Made by a program: the position numbers and the translations under genes. Below the pieces are notes generated by a model, which saw nothing but the letters and a program-made list of their open reading frames with translations, made no database searches and had not been told where the DNA came from. A DNA stretch of 64,000 nt from contig NZ_WHOL01000098.1 of assembly GCF_009745975.1 (NCBI RefSeq), forward strand, positions 208,567-272,566, in the 5' to 3' direction. Shown here one piece after another: positions 9,377-17,943 of this stretch. This DNA comes from Actinokineospora pegani (GTDB taxonomy: Bacteria; Actinomycetota; Actinomycetes; Mycobacteriales; Pseudonocardiaceae). Numbering within the stretch: the first letter of the stretch is position 1; each line of letters begins with the position of its first letter.

Positions 9377-10641
9377 GTCAGCTCGCTCGTGATCAGGTGG
9401 GTGGCTGCCCCGGGGTGGCCTGCCGCGGTCAGCAGTCCGGCCGGGGCCAGGACGTGGTGGCGGTCGACTGCGAGGCGGGCCGTGCGCAGCAGGGGGCGCA
9501 GGGCCGGGTCGTCGCGCAGGGCGTGCTCGACGTCGTCGAGCGACTTGGCGTGGCGGAACGCGCCGCCGGAGAGGACCACGAGGCCGAGGCCGAGCGGTCC
9601 GAAGGATGAGCCCACCGCCTCGAGGTGGCGGCGGATGGCGAGGCGGGCGGCGAGGGTGGCCAGGCGCAGGTCGGTGGCGGCCTCGGCGGGGGTGCCCGGG
9701 ACGTCCGCGACGGCGGTGGCGCGGTGGTCGGCGGCGGCGGACAGGGCCGGGTCGGGTTCGACCAGCCGCGCGGTGGTGGCCTCGGCGACGACGCCGGGGG
9801 CGGACCAGCGCACGCCCAGGTCGCCCTCGACGGTGCGGCGGTCGGCCGGGAGGGCGACGGCGCCGGTGGGCGCGTCGGCGGTGGGGGCGGCGGAGTACAC
9901 GTCCGTCGTCGCGCCGCCGACGTCGACGACGAGGACCGCGCCGGTGTCGGCGGTGGCGGAGGCCAGCAGCGACACCCCGGTCAGCACCGCGTCCGGGGTG
10001 ACCGCGCGGACCAGGTCGCGGAAGCGGCGCCCGCGCGAGAGGCCCTTGCCGCCGATGACGTGGCGCAGGAACACCTCGCGGATGGCGGCGCGCGCCGGGC
10101 CGGGCTCGAGTTCCCCGATGTCGGGCAGGACGTTGTCGGTCGCGACGACCGTGCGGCCCGCCAGCAGCCCGTGCGCCTCGGCGCGCGCGTCGGCGTTGCC
10201 CGCCAGCACGATCGGGAACCGCACCCTGGCCGCGCCCAGCCTGCGCGCGTTGTGCAGCAGGGTCCTGCGGTCGCCGCCGTCGGTCCCGCCGACCAGGAGC
10301 ACGACGTCGGGCTCGCTCGCGCGCAGCTCCCGCACGCCCGCCCCGTCGAGGTCCCCGGCGGCGACGTGCACGACCTTCGCCCCCGCCGACAGCGCCACCC
10401 GCCGCCCGGCCTCCGCGCTGACCAGCCGCTCCTGCCCGACAACGGCCAACCGCAGCCCACCGCCCGCCGACGAGCACACCAGCGACGGCCGGGCCCCCAG
10501 CTCCCCCGCCACCGCGTCGATGCCGCGCAGCACCTCCGGCGGGGTCGTCGCGTGCTGGGCGGTGCGCAGCAGGGCGCCCCCGTCCGAGACGAGGGCGCCC
10601 TTGGTCCAGGTGGACCCGACGTCCAGGCAGAGCAGCGGCAC
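9373..10641 (-). CDS. GlmL/MutL-type ATPase (glutamate-mutase-associated family)
   Basis: 422 residues of the actin/Hsp70-like ASKHA fold: phosphate-1 loop CLDVGSTWTKGALV at the N-terminus, VLLVGGTDGGDRRTLLHNA near 110, VLVVDVGGATTDVYSA near 235 and a late VVLSGGAFRH. This matches the GlmL/MutL family, which in clostridia lies between the B12-dependent glutamate mutase subunits and is thought to reactivate or chaperone them. No mutase subunit is visible here, so the partner is elsewhere or different. GTG at 10641 chosen because it meets the first beta strand; GTG at 10677 is an alternative. Coupled to the phosphatase gene downstream. Confidence 0.8.
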   Translation of the reverse strand: MPLLCLDVGSTWTKGALVSDGGALLRTAQHATTPPEVLRGIDAVAGELGARPSLVCSSAGGGLRLAVVGQERLVSAEAGRRVALSAGAKVVHVAAGDLDGAGVRELRASEPDVVLLVGGTDGGDRRTLLHNARRLGAARVRFPIVLAGNADARAEAHGLLAGRTVVATDNVLPDIGELEPGPARAAIREVFLRHVIGGKGLSRGRRFRDLVRAVTPDAVLTGVSLLASATADTGAVLVVDVGGATTDVYSAAPTADAPTGAVALPADRRTVEGDLGVRWSAPGVVAEATTARLVEPDPALSAAADHRATAVADVPGTPAEAATDLRLATLAARLAIRRHLEAVGSSFGPLGLGLVVLSGGAFRHAKSLDDVEHALRDDPALRPLLRTARLAVDRHHVLAPAGLLTAAGHPGAATHLITSELT

Positions 10642-10651
10642 GGACCGGATG

Positions 10652-10726
10652 CTAGTGGCCCGGCCCAGAACGTTCACCCCGTCTCGACCCGCCCATACAC
10701 GGCGAACGTTCGAGCCGAGCCACTAG
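10652..10726. repeat. inverted repeat between permease and GlmL-like genes
   Basis: Left arm 10652-10678 and right arm 10701-10726 are complementary over about 26 bases with four differences; both contain GAACGTTC and end in CTAGTGGC/GCCACTAG. The right arm includes the permease stop codon; the left arm ends 11 bp before the chosen GlmL GTG. It may terminate the permease message or control the next gene's initiation. Confidence 0.7.
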
Positions 10727-12249
10727 CTCTTGTCCACCGGGTCGCCTGCCTTGTCCTCCAGCACGGAGCGCCGCCTGCTGTAGACGAAGTAGATCAGCAC
10801 GCCCAGGGCCATCCAGATCACGAACCGGACCCAGGTGAGCACGGTCAGGTTCAGCATCAGCCACAGGCAGGCGGCGATCGCCAGGCCCGCCACCCACTTC
10901 ACCGCGGGCACGCGGAAGGCGCGCGGCAGGTCCGGCCGGGTCCTGCGCAGCACGACCACACCGGCCGAGACCAGGATGAAGGCGAACAGCGTGCCGACGT
11001 TGACCATCTCCTCCAGCTTGTCCGCGGAGAAGAAGGTCGCGGCCACGGCGATCAGGCCGCCGACGACCAGGGTCGCGCGGGCCGGGATGCCGTTGGCGTT
11101 GGTCTTGGCCAGCTTGCGGGGCAGCAGCCCGTCGCGGGACATCGCGAAGATGATGCGGATCTGGCCCAGCATCAGCACCATCACCACGGTCGTCAGACCC
11201 GCCAGCGCGCCGATCGAGATGACCTGCGCCGCCCAGTCGATGCCGTTGGCGGAGAACGCCGTCGCCAGCGTCTTCTTGCTCTCGGTGCCGTCGGGGTTGG
11301 TGGTGGACAGCTCGGTGTAGTTGACCATGCCGACCACGACCAGCGAGACCGCGACGTAGAGCACGGTGACGATCGACAGCGAGGCGAAGATGCCGCGCGG
11401 CACCGACTTCTGCGGGTTCTTGGTCTCCTCGGCGGTGGTCGCGACGATGTCGAACCCGATGAACGCGAAGAACACCAGCGACGCGCCCGCCAGCAGCCCC
11501 AGGACGCCGAACGAGCTGCCCTCGCTGCCGGTCAGGAACGACAGCAGCGACTGGTCGACGCCGGTCGCCACGGCCGGGCCCGAGCCCGGCTCCGGGATGA
11601 ACGGGGTGTAGTTGGCCGCCTTGACGTAGAACAGGCCGAGCACGATCACGAACAGCACGATGGCGACCTTGATCGCGGTGATCACCATGCTCACCCGCGA
11701 GGACAGCTTGGTGCCCACCGCCAGCAGCGCCACCAGCGTGGTCACCAGCACCAGCGCGCCCCAGTCGGCCTCGACGAACCCGAGGTCGACCACCGTCGCG
11801 GTGGTGCTGGCGGGGTCGAACCCGAACAGGTACCCCAGCACCGTGTTCAGGTAGGTCGACCAGCCCTTGGCCACCGCGGCGGAGCCGACCGCGAGCTCCA
11901 GGATCAGGTCCCAGCCGATGATCCAGGCGACGAACTCGCCGAAGGTGGCGAAGGAGAACGTGTACGCGCTGCCCGCGACCGGGACGGTGGAGGCGAACTC
12001 GGCGTAGCACAGCGCCGCCAGCGCGCAGGCCACCGCGGCGATGACGAACGCGATCGACACCGAGGGCCCGGAGTAGTCGCCCGCCGTGCGCGCGGTCAGG
12101 GTGAAGATGCCCGCCCCGATGACCACGGCGACACCGAAGACCGTCAGGTCCCATGTGGACAGGTTGCGGCGGAGCCTGGTGTCGGGCTCGTCGGTCTCGG
12201 CGATGGACTGCTCGATGGACTTCGTGCGGAACAGGCCGCTTCGCGGCAC
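10723..12249 (-). CDS. APC-family amino-acid permease
   Basis: 508 residues with about 12 hydrophobic spans. The first span region FGVAVVIGAGIFTLT is the substrate-binding glycine-rich motif of the amino acid-polyamine-cation superfamily, followed by LCYAEFASTVPVAGSAYTF. FAFIGFDIVATTAEETKNPQKSVPRGI is typical of the cationic amino acid transporter branch. It occupies the place of a cationic amino-acid permease in the mycobacterial gene order. GTG start with GGGGAGG 6 nt upstream. Substrate not determinable. Confidence 0.9.
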   Translation of the reverse strand: MPRSGLFRTKSIEQSIAETDEPDTRLRRNLSTWDLTVFGVAVVIGAGIFTLTARTAGDYSGPSVSIAFVIAAVACALAALCYAEFASTVPVAGSAYTFSFATFGEFVAWIIGWDLILELAVGSAAVAKGWSTYLNTVLGYLFGFDPASTTATVVDLGFVEADWGALVLVTTLVALLAVGTKLSSRVSMVITAIKVAIVLFVIVLGLFYVKAANYTPFIPEPGSGPAVATGVDQSLLSFLTGSEGSSFGVLGLLAGASLVFFAFIGFDIVATTAEETKNPQKSVPRGIFASLSIVTVLYVAVSLVVVGMVNYTELSTTNPDGTESKKTLATAFSANGIDWAAQVISIGALAGLTTVVMVLMLGQIRIIFAMSRDGLLPRKLAKTNANGIPARATLVVGGLIAVAATFFSADKLEEMVNVGTLFAFILVSAGVVVLRRTRPDLPRAFRVPAVKWVAGLAIAACLWLMLNLTVLTWVRFVIWMALGVLIYFVYSRRRSVLEDKAGDPVDKS

Positions 12250-12386
12250 GGTCCACCTCCCCTCGGCGTCGGCTGCGCAGAACCACGCGAGGCTACCCCC
12301 GTGGTGGGTAGTTCGCCGGAAGTGCGGCAGCCGGTGGGAGTTGTCCGGGCGCGGGGGCCAGCGCCGGGCCCCCGCGCCCTGCTCCG

Positions 12387-13322
12387 TCAGACCTCGGCGG
12401 GCGGGGTGGCGAGCTTGTCGCGGTAGAGGTCGGGCTCCAGGTAGATCAGCCGGGCGGCGGGCACGGCGGTGCGCACCCGGACCTCGGCGTCGTTGATGGC
12501 CTGGGCCACGTCCTCCATCGACAAGTTCGGCCGCAGCGCGATCTTGGCGGCGATCAGCAGCTCGTCCGGGCCGATGTACTGGGTGCGGATGTGGATGATG
12601 CGCTCGACCTTGCCGGTCGCCAGCTCGTCCTCGATCGTGGACAGCTCGACGTCGGTGGCGCCCTCGCCGATCAGCAGCGACTTCATCTCGATGATCAGGA
12701 TGACCGCGATGACACCGAGCAGCACGCCGATGGACACGGTGCCCAGGGCGTCGAACACCGGGTCATCGGTGATCACGGTCAGGCCGACGCCCAGCAGCGC
12801 GAGCACCAGGCCGAACAGCGCGCCCGCGTCCTCGAGCAGCACGACCGGCAGCTCCGGGGTGCGCGACTGGCGGATGAAGCCCCACCAGGTGGCGTCGCCC
12901 TTGACCTTCCTCGACTCCACGATCGCGGTGTGGAACGAGTAGCACTCCAGGCCGATGGCGACCACCAGGATGACCACCGCCACGATCGGCGAGGTCAGCG
13001 CCTCCGGCTCGGACAGCTTGTGGATGCCCTCGTAGAGGGCGAACACCGAGCCCAGGCTGAACAGCATCAGGGCGACGATGAACGAGTAGAAGTACCGGTC
13101 GCGGCCGTAGCCGAACGGGTGCTCCTTGTTCGCCTTGCGCAGCGAGGTCTTCTGACCGAGCAGCAGCAGGCCCTGGTTGGAGGTGTCGGCCACCGAGTGC
13201 ACGGACTCGGCCAGCATCGACGACGAACCCGTGATGAGGAATCCGACGAACTTGGCAATGGCGATCCCGCCGTTGGCGAAGAGCGCGGCGAGGATCGCCT
13301 TGGTGCTTCCCCCTGCTGACAC
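12387..13322 (-). CDS. Cation diffusion facilitator (Zn/Mn/Fe efflux) transporter
   Basis: 311 residues of the CDF family: six membrane spans, with the metal-site helix SSSMLAESVHSVADTSNQ (HxxxD) early and a second helix containing DDPVFDALGTVSIG. The cytoplasmic domain after about 210 is the regulatory fold (GKVERIIHIRTQYIGPDELLIAAKIAL). The family exports divalent metal using the proton gradient; which metal is unclear. GTG start preceded by GGGAGC. Its downstream neighbour on this strand is the permease, 137 bp away. Confidence 0.88.
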   Translation of the reverse strand: MSAGGSTKAILAALFANGGIAIAKFVGFLITGSSSMLAESVHSVADTSNQGLLLLGQKTSLRKANKEHPFGYGRDRYFYSFIVALMLFSLGSVFALYEGIHKLSEPEALTSPIVAVVILVVAIGLECYSFHTAIVESRKVKGDATWWGFIRQSRTPELPVVLLEDAGALFGLVLALLGVGLTVITDDPVFDALGTVSIGVLLGVIAVILIIEMKSLLIGEGATDVELSTIEDELATGKVERIIHIRTQYIGPDELLIAAKIALRPNLSMEDVAQAINDAEVRVRTAVPAARLIYLEPDLYRDKLATPPAEV

Positions 13323-13386
13323 GGTGGCTCCCTGGTCCGATGGTCGAGACGCGGTGTCCGACGGGGTGGCAGCCTAGGGGACGCGG

Positions 13387-14628
13387 TCAGAGCGCGTCGT
13401 GCGAGGCCGCGTCGGCGCCCACGGTCGCGACGAAGACCTGGGTGTCGGCGGCCTCCGGGACCAGCACGAGGTCCGGGTCCGAGGCCGGGGCCCACGCCGA
13501 GCGGCCCGGCCCCAGGCGCAGCTCGCGCTCCCCGTCGCGCAGCAGGACCGAGCCCGCGCAGCACAGCACCACCCTGGGCGCGCCCGCACCCCCCAGTACG
13601 ACCTCGTCGCGCTCGGCGCCGTCCCACTGCGCCCTGGCCAGCTCGAACTCCGGCGCGCCGGTCCGGTAGACCTGCCAGCGGCCGCGCCGCTCGCCCGCGG
13701 TGACCGGCATGTCCCCGCAGCCGAAGTCGAGCACGCGCAGCAGCTCGGGCACGTCGACGTGCTTGGGGGTCAGCCCGCCGCGCAGGATGTTGTCGGAGTT
13801 GGCCAGGATCTCCACGCCGGTGCCGCGCAGGTAGGCGTGCAGGTTCCCGGCGGGCAGGTAGATGGCCTCCCCGGGGCTGAGCACCAGCCGGTTGAGCAGC
13901 AGCGCGGCCAGCACGCCCGCGTCGCCGGGGTAGCTCTCCCCCAGCTCCAGCACGGTGCGGCACTCGGTGGTGAACTCGCCGTGGTCCTTGACGTGGCGCA
14001 CGCACGCGTCGAACAGGTCGGGCAGCAGCGCGGCCAGCGCGGTCTGCGGCAGCGTGATCCACATGGTGAACAGCGCGCGCAGGCCGCCGGAGTCGGGCTG
14101 GTTGGCCAGCAGCTCCGCGTACGGGGACAGGCCGGGCGTGCTGACCGCCTCCAGCAGGGCCAGCGTGCGGTGCGGGTCGCGGAACCCGGCCAGGGCGTGG
14201 AACTCGGTGAGCGCGCAGACCAGCTCGGGCTTGGCCGTGGGGTCCGGGTAGTTGCGGGTGGCCGCGTCCCGGGCGATGCCCGCCCGCTCCTCGCGCGCGT
14301 GCCCCTCGGCGGCCTGCGCGGCCGACGGGTGCGCCTGCAGGCTCAGCGGCTCCTCCACGGCGAGGATCTTGAGCAGGAACGGCAGCCGGTTGCCCCACCT
14401 GGCCGCGGTGTCCCCGCCCAGCTCGGCGACCGGGTCGGCGTCGATGCGCGCCAGCAGCGACCGCTCCACACCGGACGCGTCGACCACCCGGGACGGGTCT
14501 CCGGGGTGCGCGCCCATCCACAGCTCGGCCTCGGGGTGCGGCGCGGGCGAGGGCTTGCCCAGCAGCTCAGCGAGCGTGGTGCGCGAACCCCACGCGTAGG
14601 GGCGCACGGCGTTGCGCAACAGCTCCAC
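13387..14628 (-). CDS. manA: Mannose-6-phosphate isomerase, class I
   Basis: Interconverts fructose-6-P and mannose-6-P, feeding GDP-mannose synthesis. 413 residues. The N-terminal RNAVRPYAWGSRT, ELWMGAHPG, zinc ligands in LQAHPSAAQA and the active-site YLPAGNLHAYLRGTGVEIL are all present. A C-terminal jelly-roll end (VVLCCAGSVLLRDGERELRLGPGRSAWAP) completes the cupin fold. GTG start follows TTGAGGGTCA, a weak Shine-Dalgarno. Same order as in mycobacteria: manA, SIS protein, phosphomannomutase. Confidence 0.95.
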   Translation of the reverse strand: MELLRNAVRPYAWGSRTTLAELLGKPSPAPHPEAELWMGAHPGDPSRVVDASGVERSLLARIDADPVAELGGDTAARWGNRLPFLLKILAVEEPLSLQAHPSAAQAAEGHAREERAGIARDAATRNYPDPTAKPELVCALTEFHALAGFRDPHRTLALLEAVSTPGLSPYAELLANQPDSGGLRALFTMWITLPQTALAALLPDLFDACVRHVKDHGEFTTECRTVLELGESYPGDAGVLAALLLNRLVLSPGEAIYLPAGNLHAYLRGTGVEILANSDNILRGGLTPKHVDVPELLRVLDFGCGDMPVTAGERRGRWQVYRTGAPEFELARAQWDGAERDEVVLGGAGAPRVVLCCAGSVLLRDGERELRLGPGRSAWAPASDPDLVLVPEAADTQVFVATVGADAASHDAL

Positions 14629-14687
14629 TGACCCTCAACTCCCATCGAACCGGCCCGGCGCCCGCCCGGCGCCGCACCACCTACGCG

Positions 14688-15782
14688 CTACGCCGTCGCA
14701 GGCGCGTACCACCCGGCACCGCCCGCCGTCCCGGCCGCCAGCCCCAGGTACAGGGCGGCGAGCTCGAAGCGCAGGGCCAGCACCGCCGCCCGGGTGGGCT
14801 CGTCCGCGGTGATCTCCTCGGCCGGGCTGAGCACGTCGACGCCGGGCAGCGTCTGCGCCGACATCCGGCGCACCTGGTCCCCGGGGACCTCGCGCACCGA
14901 CAGCAGCACCGCCCGCGGCGGGGTCGCCGCCGGGCCGCCGAAGTCGTCGGGGTCGGCGAAGATGTCGCCGCCGGAGGTGGCGCGCACCGCCGCCCGGTGC
15001 AGCGCGGTCCGGCTCATCGCCTGCGGGTAGTCGGCCACGTCGCACACCAGGTCGGTGTGGGTGGACAGGGCCTGCGCGGCGTGCCCGGCGACAGCGGTGG
15101 CCACCGGGTCGAGCCCCCACAGCAGCGGGGTGTGCTCGGCCAGCCGCAGGGCCAGCGCCTTGGCCGGGTTGACGAAGGACTCGTGGTCGGGGTGGGCGCG
15201 CTCGGCCTCGCGGTCGAGCTCGTCGGCCAGGCCCGCCACGTCGGCGCGCAGCAGGCCGAGGGCGACCAGCGCCAGCAGGCCCGCGGCGTAGGCGGTGAAG
15301 AACCCGAACCCGGGGCGCACCGGCAGCCGCGGCGCGACCAGCAGCGCGGACCCGGCGGCCGCGGCGGCGACCGGTCCGTCCGGCGGGGCGGTGAGCACGA
15401 CGGACGTGCCCCGGCGCCCGGCCCGGTCGACGCCCTCGGCCAGCACCCGGTCGCCCGGGTCGTCGGTGTGCGCGATGACCACGTCCAGCGGCCCGACCCA
15501 GCCGGGCACCTCGTCGGTCAGCACGACCGGCACGGGGCAGCCCGGGTGCAGCATGGCGGCCAGCAGCCGCGCCACGCCCGGGGCCAGGCCGGGGCGGGTG
15601 ATCAGCACCAGGGCGCGGGGGCGCAGGCCCTCCAGCCGGTCGACGCCCGCCTCGCGCGCGGCCTCGATGGTGGCGCGGACCTGCGCGCCCGCCCCGGCGA
15701 CCGCGCGCAGCAGGCCGTCGGGGTCGGCGTCGCGCAGCCGGGCGGCGTCGTCGAGGAGGGTGTCGTCGGGGATGGAGGTCAT
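14688..15782 (-). CDS. SIS-domain protein, phosphoglucose/phosphomannose-isomerase-like
   Basis: 364 residues resembling the protein between manA and the phosphomannomutase gene in mycobacteria (TobH-like family). Visible: TLLDDAARLRDADPDGLLRAVAGAGAQVR N-terminus, VLITRPGLAPGVARLLAA and VIAHTDDPGDRVLAEGVDRAGRRG. These are the beta-strand/loop patterns of SIS sugar-phosphate domains, and the C-terminal NPAKALALRLAEHTPLLWG suits the PGI C-terminal type. Residues expected for catalysis are not certain, so isomerase activity is unproven. ATG overlaps the Trm112-like stop (ATGA). Confidence 0.8.
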   Translation of the reverse strand: MTSIPDDTLLDDAARLRDADPDGLLRAVAGAGAQVRATIEAAREAGVDRLEGLRPRALVLITRPGLAPGVARLLAAMLHPGCPVPVVLTDEVPGWVGPLDVVIAHTDDPGDRVLAEGVDRAGRRGTSVVLTAPPDGPVAAAAAGSALLVAPRLPVRPGFGFFTAYAAGLLALVALGLLRADVAGLADELDREAERAHPDHESFVNPAKALALRLAEHTPLLWGLDPVATAVAGHAAQALSTHTDLVCDVADYPQAMSRTALHRAAVRATSGGDIFADPDDFGGPAATPPRAVLLSVREVPGDQVRRMSAQTLPGVDVLSPAEEITADEPTRAAVLALRFELAALYLGLAAGTAGGAGWYAPATA

Positions 15783-15988
15783 CAGGGTTCCGTCGGCTCG
15801 CCGGGCTCGGTGGCCTCGTCGAGCAGCAGCACCGGCACACCGTCCTCGACGCGGAACACCCGGCCGCACTCGGTGCAGGTCAGGGCGTCGGCCCCGGGGT
15901 CGTCGGGGGTGCCGACCGCCAGCGGGGCGTGGTCGGCGGACGGGCACGCGAGGATCTCCAGCAACTGCGGGTCGAGGGTGACTGCCAT
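15782..15988 (-). CDS. Trm112-family small zinc-ribbon-like protein
   Basis: 68 residues. LDPQLLEILACPSADHAPL and ALTCTECGRVFRVEDGVPVLL match the Trm112 family, small partners that stabilise methyltransferases. One CPSAD motif and a CTEC knuckle give three Cys, so the zinc site is incomplete compared with a four-Cys ribbon. ATG has GGAGGAGG just upstream. It overlaps the SIS gene by 4 bp, so the pair is co-translated. Confidence 0.85.
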   Translation of the reverse strand: MAVTLDPQLLEILACPSADHAPLAVGTPDDPGADALTCTECGRVFRVEDGVPVLLLDEATEPGEPTEP

Positions 15989-16052
15989 GGGTTCCTCCTC
16001 CGGGGGCGAGGTGTCGCGGGGCGCGGGTGCGAGTTCGGTGCTCGCGGGCCGG

Positions 16053-17405
16053 TCAGGCCCGCACGACCGCCAGCACCTCGTCGCGCAGCGCGGCGACGGC
16101 GGAGTCGTCGGCCGCCTCGACGTTGAGCCGCAGCAGCGGCTCGGTGTTGGAGGCGCGCAGGTTGAACCAGGCGCCGCCGGGCAGCCGCACGGTCAGGCCG
16201 TCGAGCTCGTCGAGTTGCACGCCGTCGCGGGCGCCGAACTCGGCCTTGATCGCGGCCAGCCGCCCGGTCTGGTCGTCGACGGTGGAGTTGATCTCCCCGG
16301 ACGCGGCGTAGCGGTTGTACTCGCGGGTCAGCTCCGACAGCGGGCGGTCCTGCTCGCCGAGCGCGGCCAGCACGTGCATGGAGGCGAGCATGCCGGTGTC
16401 GGCCTTCCAGAAGTCCCGGAAGTAGTAGTGCGCGGAGTGCTCGCCGCCGAAGATCGCGCCGGTGGCGGCCATCTCCTGCTTGATGAACGAGTGGCCGACC
16501 CGGGTGCGCACCGGGGTGCCGCCGTGCTCGCGGACGATCTCGGGCACCGCGTTGGAGGTGATCAGGTTGTGGATCACCGTGCCGCCCGGGGCCTTGGCCA
16601 GCTCGCGCACCGCGACCAGGGCGGTGATCGCGCTCGGCGAGACCGGGTCGCCGTTCTCGTCGACGACGAAGCAGCGGTCGGCGTCGCCGTCGAAGGCCAG
16701 GCCGATGTCCGCGCCGACCTCGCGCACCTTGGCCTGCAGGTCGACGATGTTGGCCGGGTCCAGCGGGTTGGCCTCGTGGTTGGGGAAGGTGCCGTCGAGC
16801 TCGTAGTACATCGGCGTCACCTCGAGCGGCAGGCCGTCGAGGACCACCGGGACGGTGTGGCCGCCCATGCCGTTGCCCGCGTCGACCACGACCTTGAGCG
16901 GGCGGATGCCGGTCAGGTCGACCAGGGTGCGCAGGTGCTCGGCGTAGCCGGAGAGCAGGTCGCGGGTCTCGACCGAGCCGGGCGCGCCGGTGTGCCTGAC
17001 CGGGGTCTCGGCCTCGATCTCGGCGCGCATGGTGTCCAGGCCGGTGTCCTGCCCGACCGGGGCGGCGCCCGCGCGGCAGAGCTTGATCCCGTTGTACTTG
17101 GCCGGGTTGTGGCTGGCGGTGAACATCGCGCCGGGCACGTCCAGGCTGCCGGAGGCGAAGTAGAGCATGTCGGTGCTGGCCAGGCCGATGCTGATCACGT
17201 CGACGCCCTCGGCGTTGACCCCGTCGGCGAACGCGGCGGCCAGGCCGGGCGAGGAGTCGCGCATGTCGTGCCCGACGACCACGGTGGGTCCGCCGACCAG
17301 GCGGGCGAACGCCGAGCCGGTGGCCCGCACGAGGTCGGCGTCCACCTGCTCGCCGACGACGCCGCGGATGTCGTAGGCCTTGAAGACGCCGGACAGGTCG
17401 CGCAC
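16053..17405 (-). CDS. manB: Phosphomannomutase/phosphoglucomutase
   Basis: Converts mannose-6-P to mannose-1-P (and possibly the glucose pair). 450 residues. KAYDIRGVVGEQ starts domain 1; the phosphoserine loop is TASHNPAKYNGIKLC, with Ser in ASHNP; the metal loop is FDGDADRCFVVDENG; the sugar-specificity loop GGEHSAHYYFRDF follows; and the C-terminal phosphate-binding RASNTEPLLRLNVEA is present. All four domains are intact. GTG at 17405 has GGGGAGAA upstream; a longer open reading extends through unrelated sequence and is rejected. Confidence 0.96.
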   Translation of the reverse strand: MRDLSGVFKAYDIRGVVGEQVDADLVRATGSAFARLVGGPTVVVGHDMRDSSPGLAAAFADGVNAEGVDVISIGLASTDMLYFASGSLDVPGAMFTASHNPAKYNGIKLCRAGAAPVGQDTGLDTMRAEIEAETPVRHTGAPGSVETRDLLSGYAEHLRTLVDLTGIRPLKVVVDAGNGMGGHTVPVVLDGLPLEVTPMYYELDGTFPNHEANPLDPANIVDLQAKVREVGADIGLAFDGDADRCFVVDENGDPVSPSAITALVAVRELAKAPGGTVIHNLITSNAVPEIVREHGGTPVRTRVGHSFIKQEMAATGAIFGGEHSAHYYFRDFWKADTGMLASMHVLAALGEQDRPLSELTREYNRYAASGEINSTVDDQTGRLAAIKAEFGARDGVQLDELDGLTVRLPGGAWFNLRASNTEPLLRLNVEAADDSAVAALRDEVLAVVRA

Positions 17406-17476
17406 GGGTTCTCCCCAGGGTCGGTGGTCGACGGTGGTCGACGGTTGGGCTCCGCCCGGCAGCCTACCGGCGGGGG

Positions 17477-17839
17477 TCAGTCGTTGACCGGGTCGGGCAG
17501 CACCCGCAGGTGGCCCCGCCGCCCGCCGCCGGGCTGGCCGGGGTCGGTCTGCTCCGCGGGCCGGTCGGCCCGGCCCGCCTCCCGCACGGCCTCGGCCAGC
17601 GCGGTGAGGTCGTCGACCGAGGGCTCCGGCAGGGCGAAGGACCCGTCGTGGCGCACGACCTCCCAGCCGCGGGGCACGGTCAGCCGCACCGCGTGGTCCT
17701 CGCACAGGTCGTAGCTGTGCGGCTCGGAGTAGGTGGCCAGCGGACCGACGACGGCGGTCGACTCGGCGTAGGCGTAAGTCAGCGTGGCGACGGCCGGGTT
17801 GAGACACCCGGTTCGTGAACACCGACGCACGCTCCGCAC
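17477..17839 (-). CDS. DUF3499 family protein (Rv3258c-like)
   Basis: 120 residues, conserved in actinobacteria next to phosphomannomutase. The N-terminal VRSVRRCSRTGCLNPAVATLTYAY and later YDLCEDHAVRL give Cys-x4-Cys and Cys-x2-His pairs, likely a zinc site. Then VPRGWEVVRHDG, and a charged Pro/Gly-rich tail. Function unknown. GTG at 17839 is supported by a TATCGT box 8 nt upstream and by the absence of a ribosome-binding site, i.e. a leaderless start. Divergent from the metallopeptidase-like gene. Confidence 0.85.
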   Translation of the reverse strand: MRSVRRCSRTGCLNPAVATLTYAYAESTAVVGPLATYSEPHSYDLCEDHAVRLTVPRGWEVVRHDGSFALPEPSVDDLTALAEAVREAGRADRPAEQTDPGQPGGGRRGHLRVLPDPVND

Positions 17840-17847
17840 AACCGGTG

Positions 17848-17853
17848 ACGATA
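17848..17853 (-). promoter_or_regulatory. -10 box of the DUF3499 gene
   Basis: TATCGT on the minus strand with an 8-nt gap to GTG 17839; predicts a leaderless message. Confidence 0.5.
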
Positions 17854-17931
17854 GCGCGTCCCCCGTGCCGCGCACCGCAAGAGCACCCGCGACACGCCCC
17901 AAGCCCGCCATCCGGTGCATCACAGGCCCAG

Positions 17932-17937
17932 TACGCT
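17932..17937 (+). promoter_or_regulatory. -10 box of the metallopeptidase-like gene
   Basis: TACGCT with a 6-nt gap to GTG 17944 and no Shine-Dalgarno; predicts a leaderless message. Confidence 0.55.
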
Positions 17938-17943
17938 GGCCCG

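Noticed and set aside
9625..12426. 933-residue open frame on the plus strand
   Set aside because: It is the reverse-complement shadow of the GlmL-like and permease genes; the translation is Gly/Arg/Asp/His repeats without fold or start signals.
14997..17714. 905-residue plus-strand open frame
   Set aside because: Antisense to SIS protein, Trm112 and phosphomannomutase, which have clear families; composition is the usual high-GC artefact.
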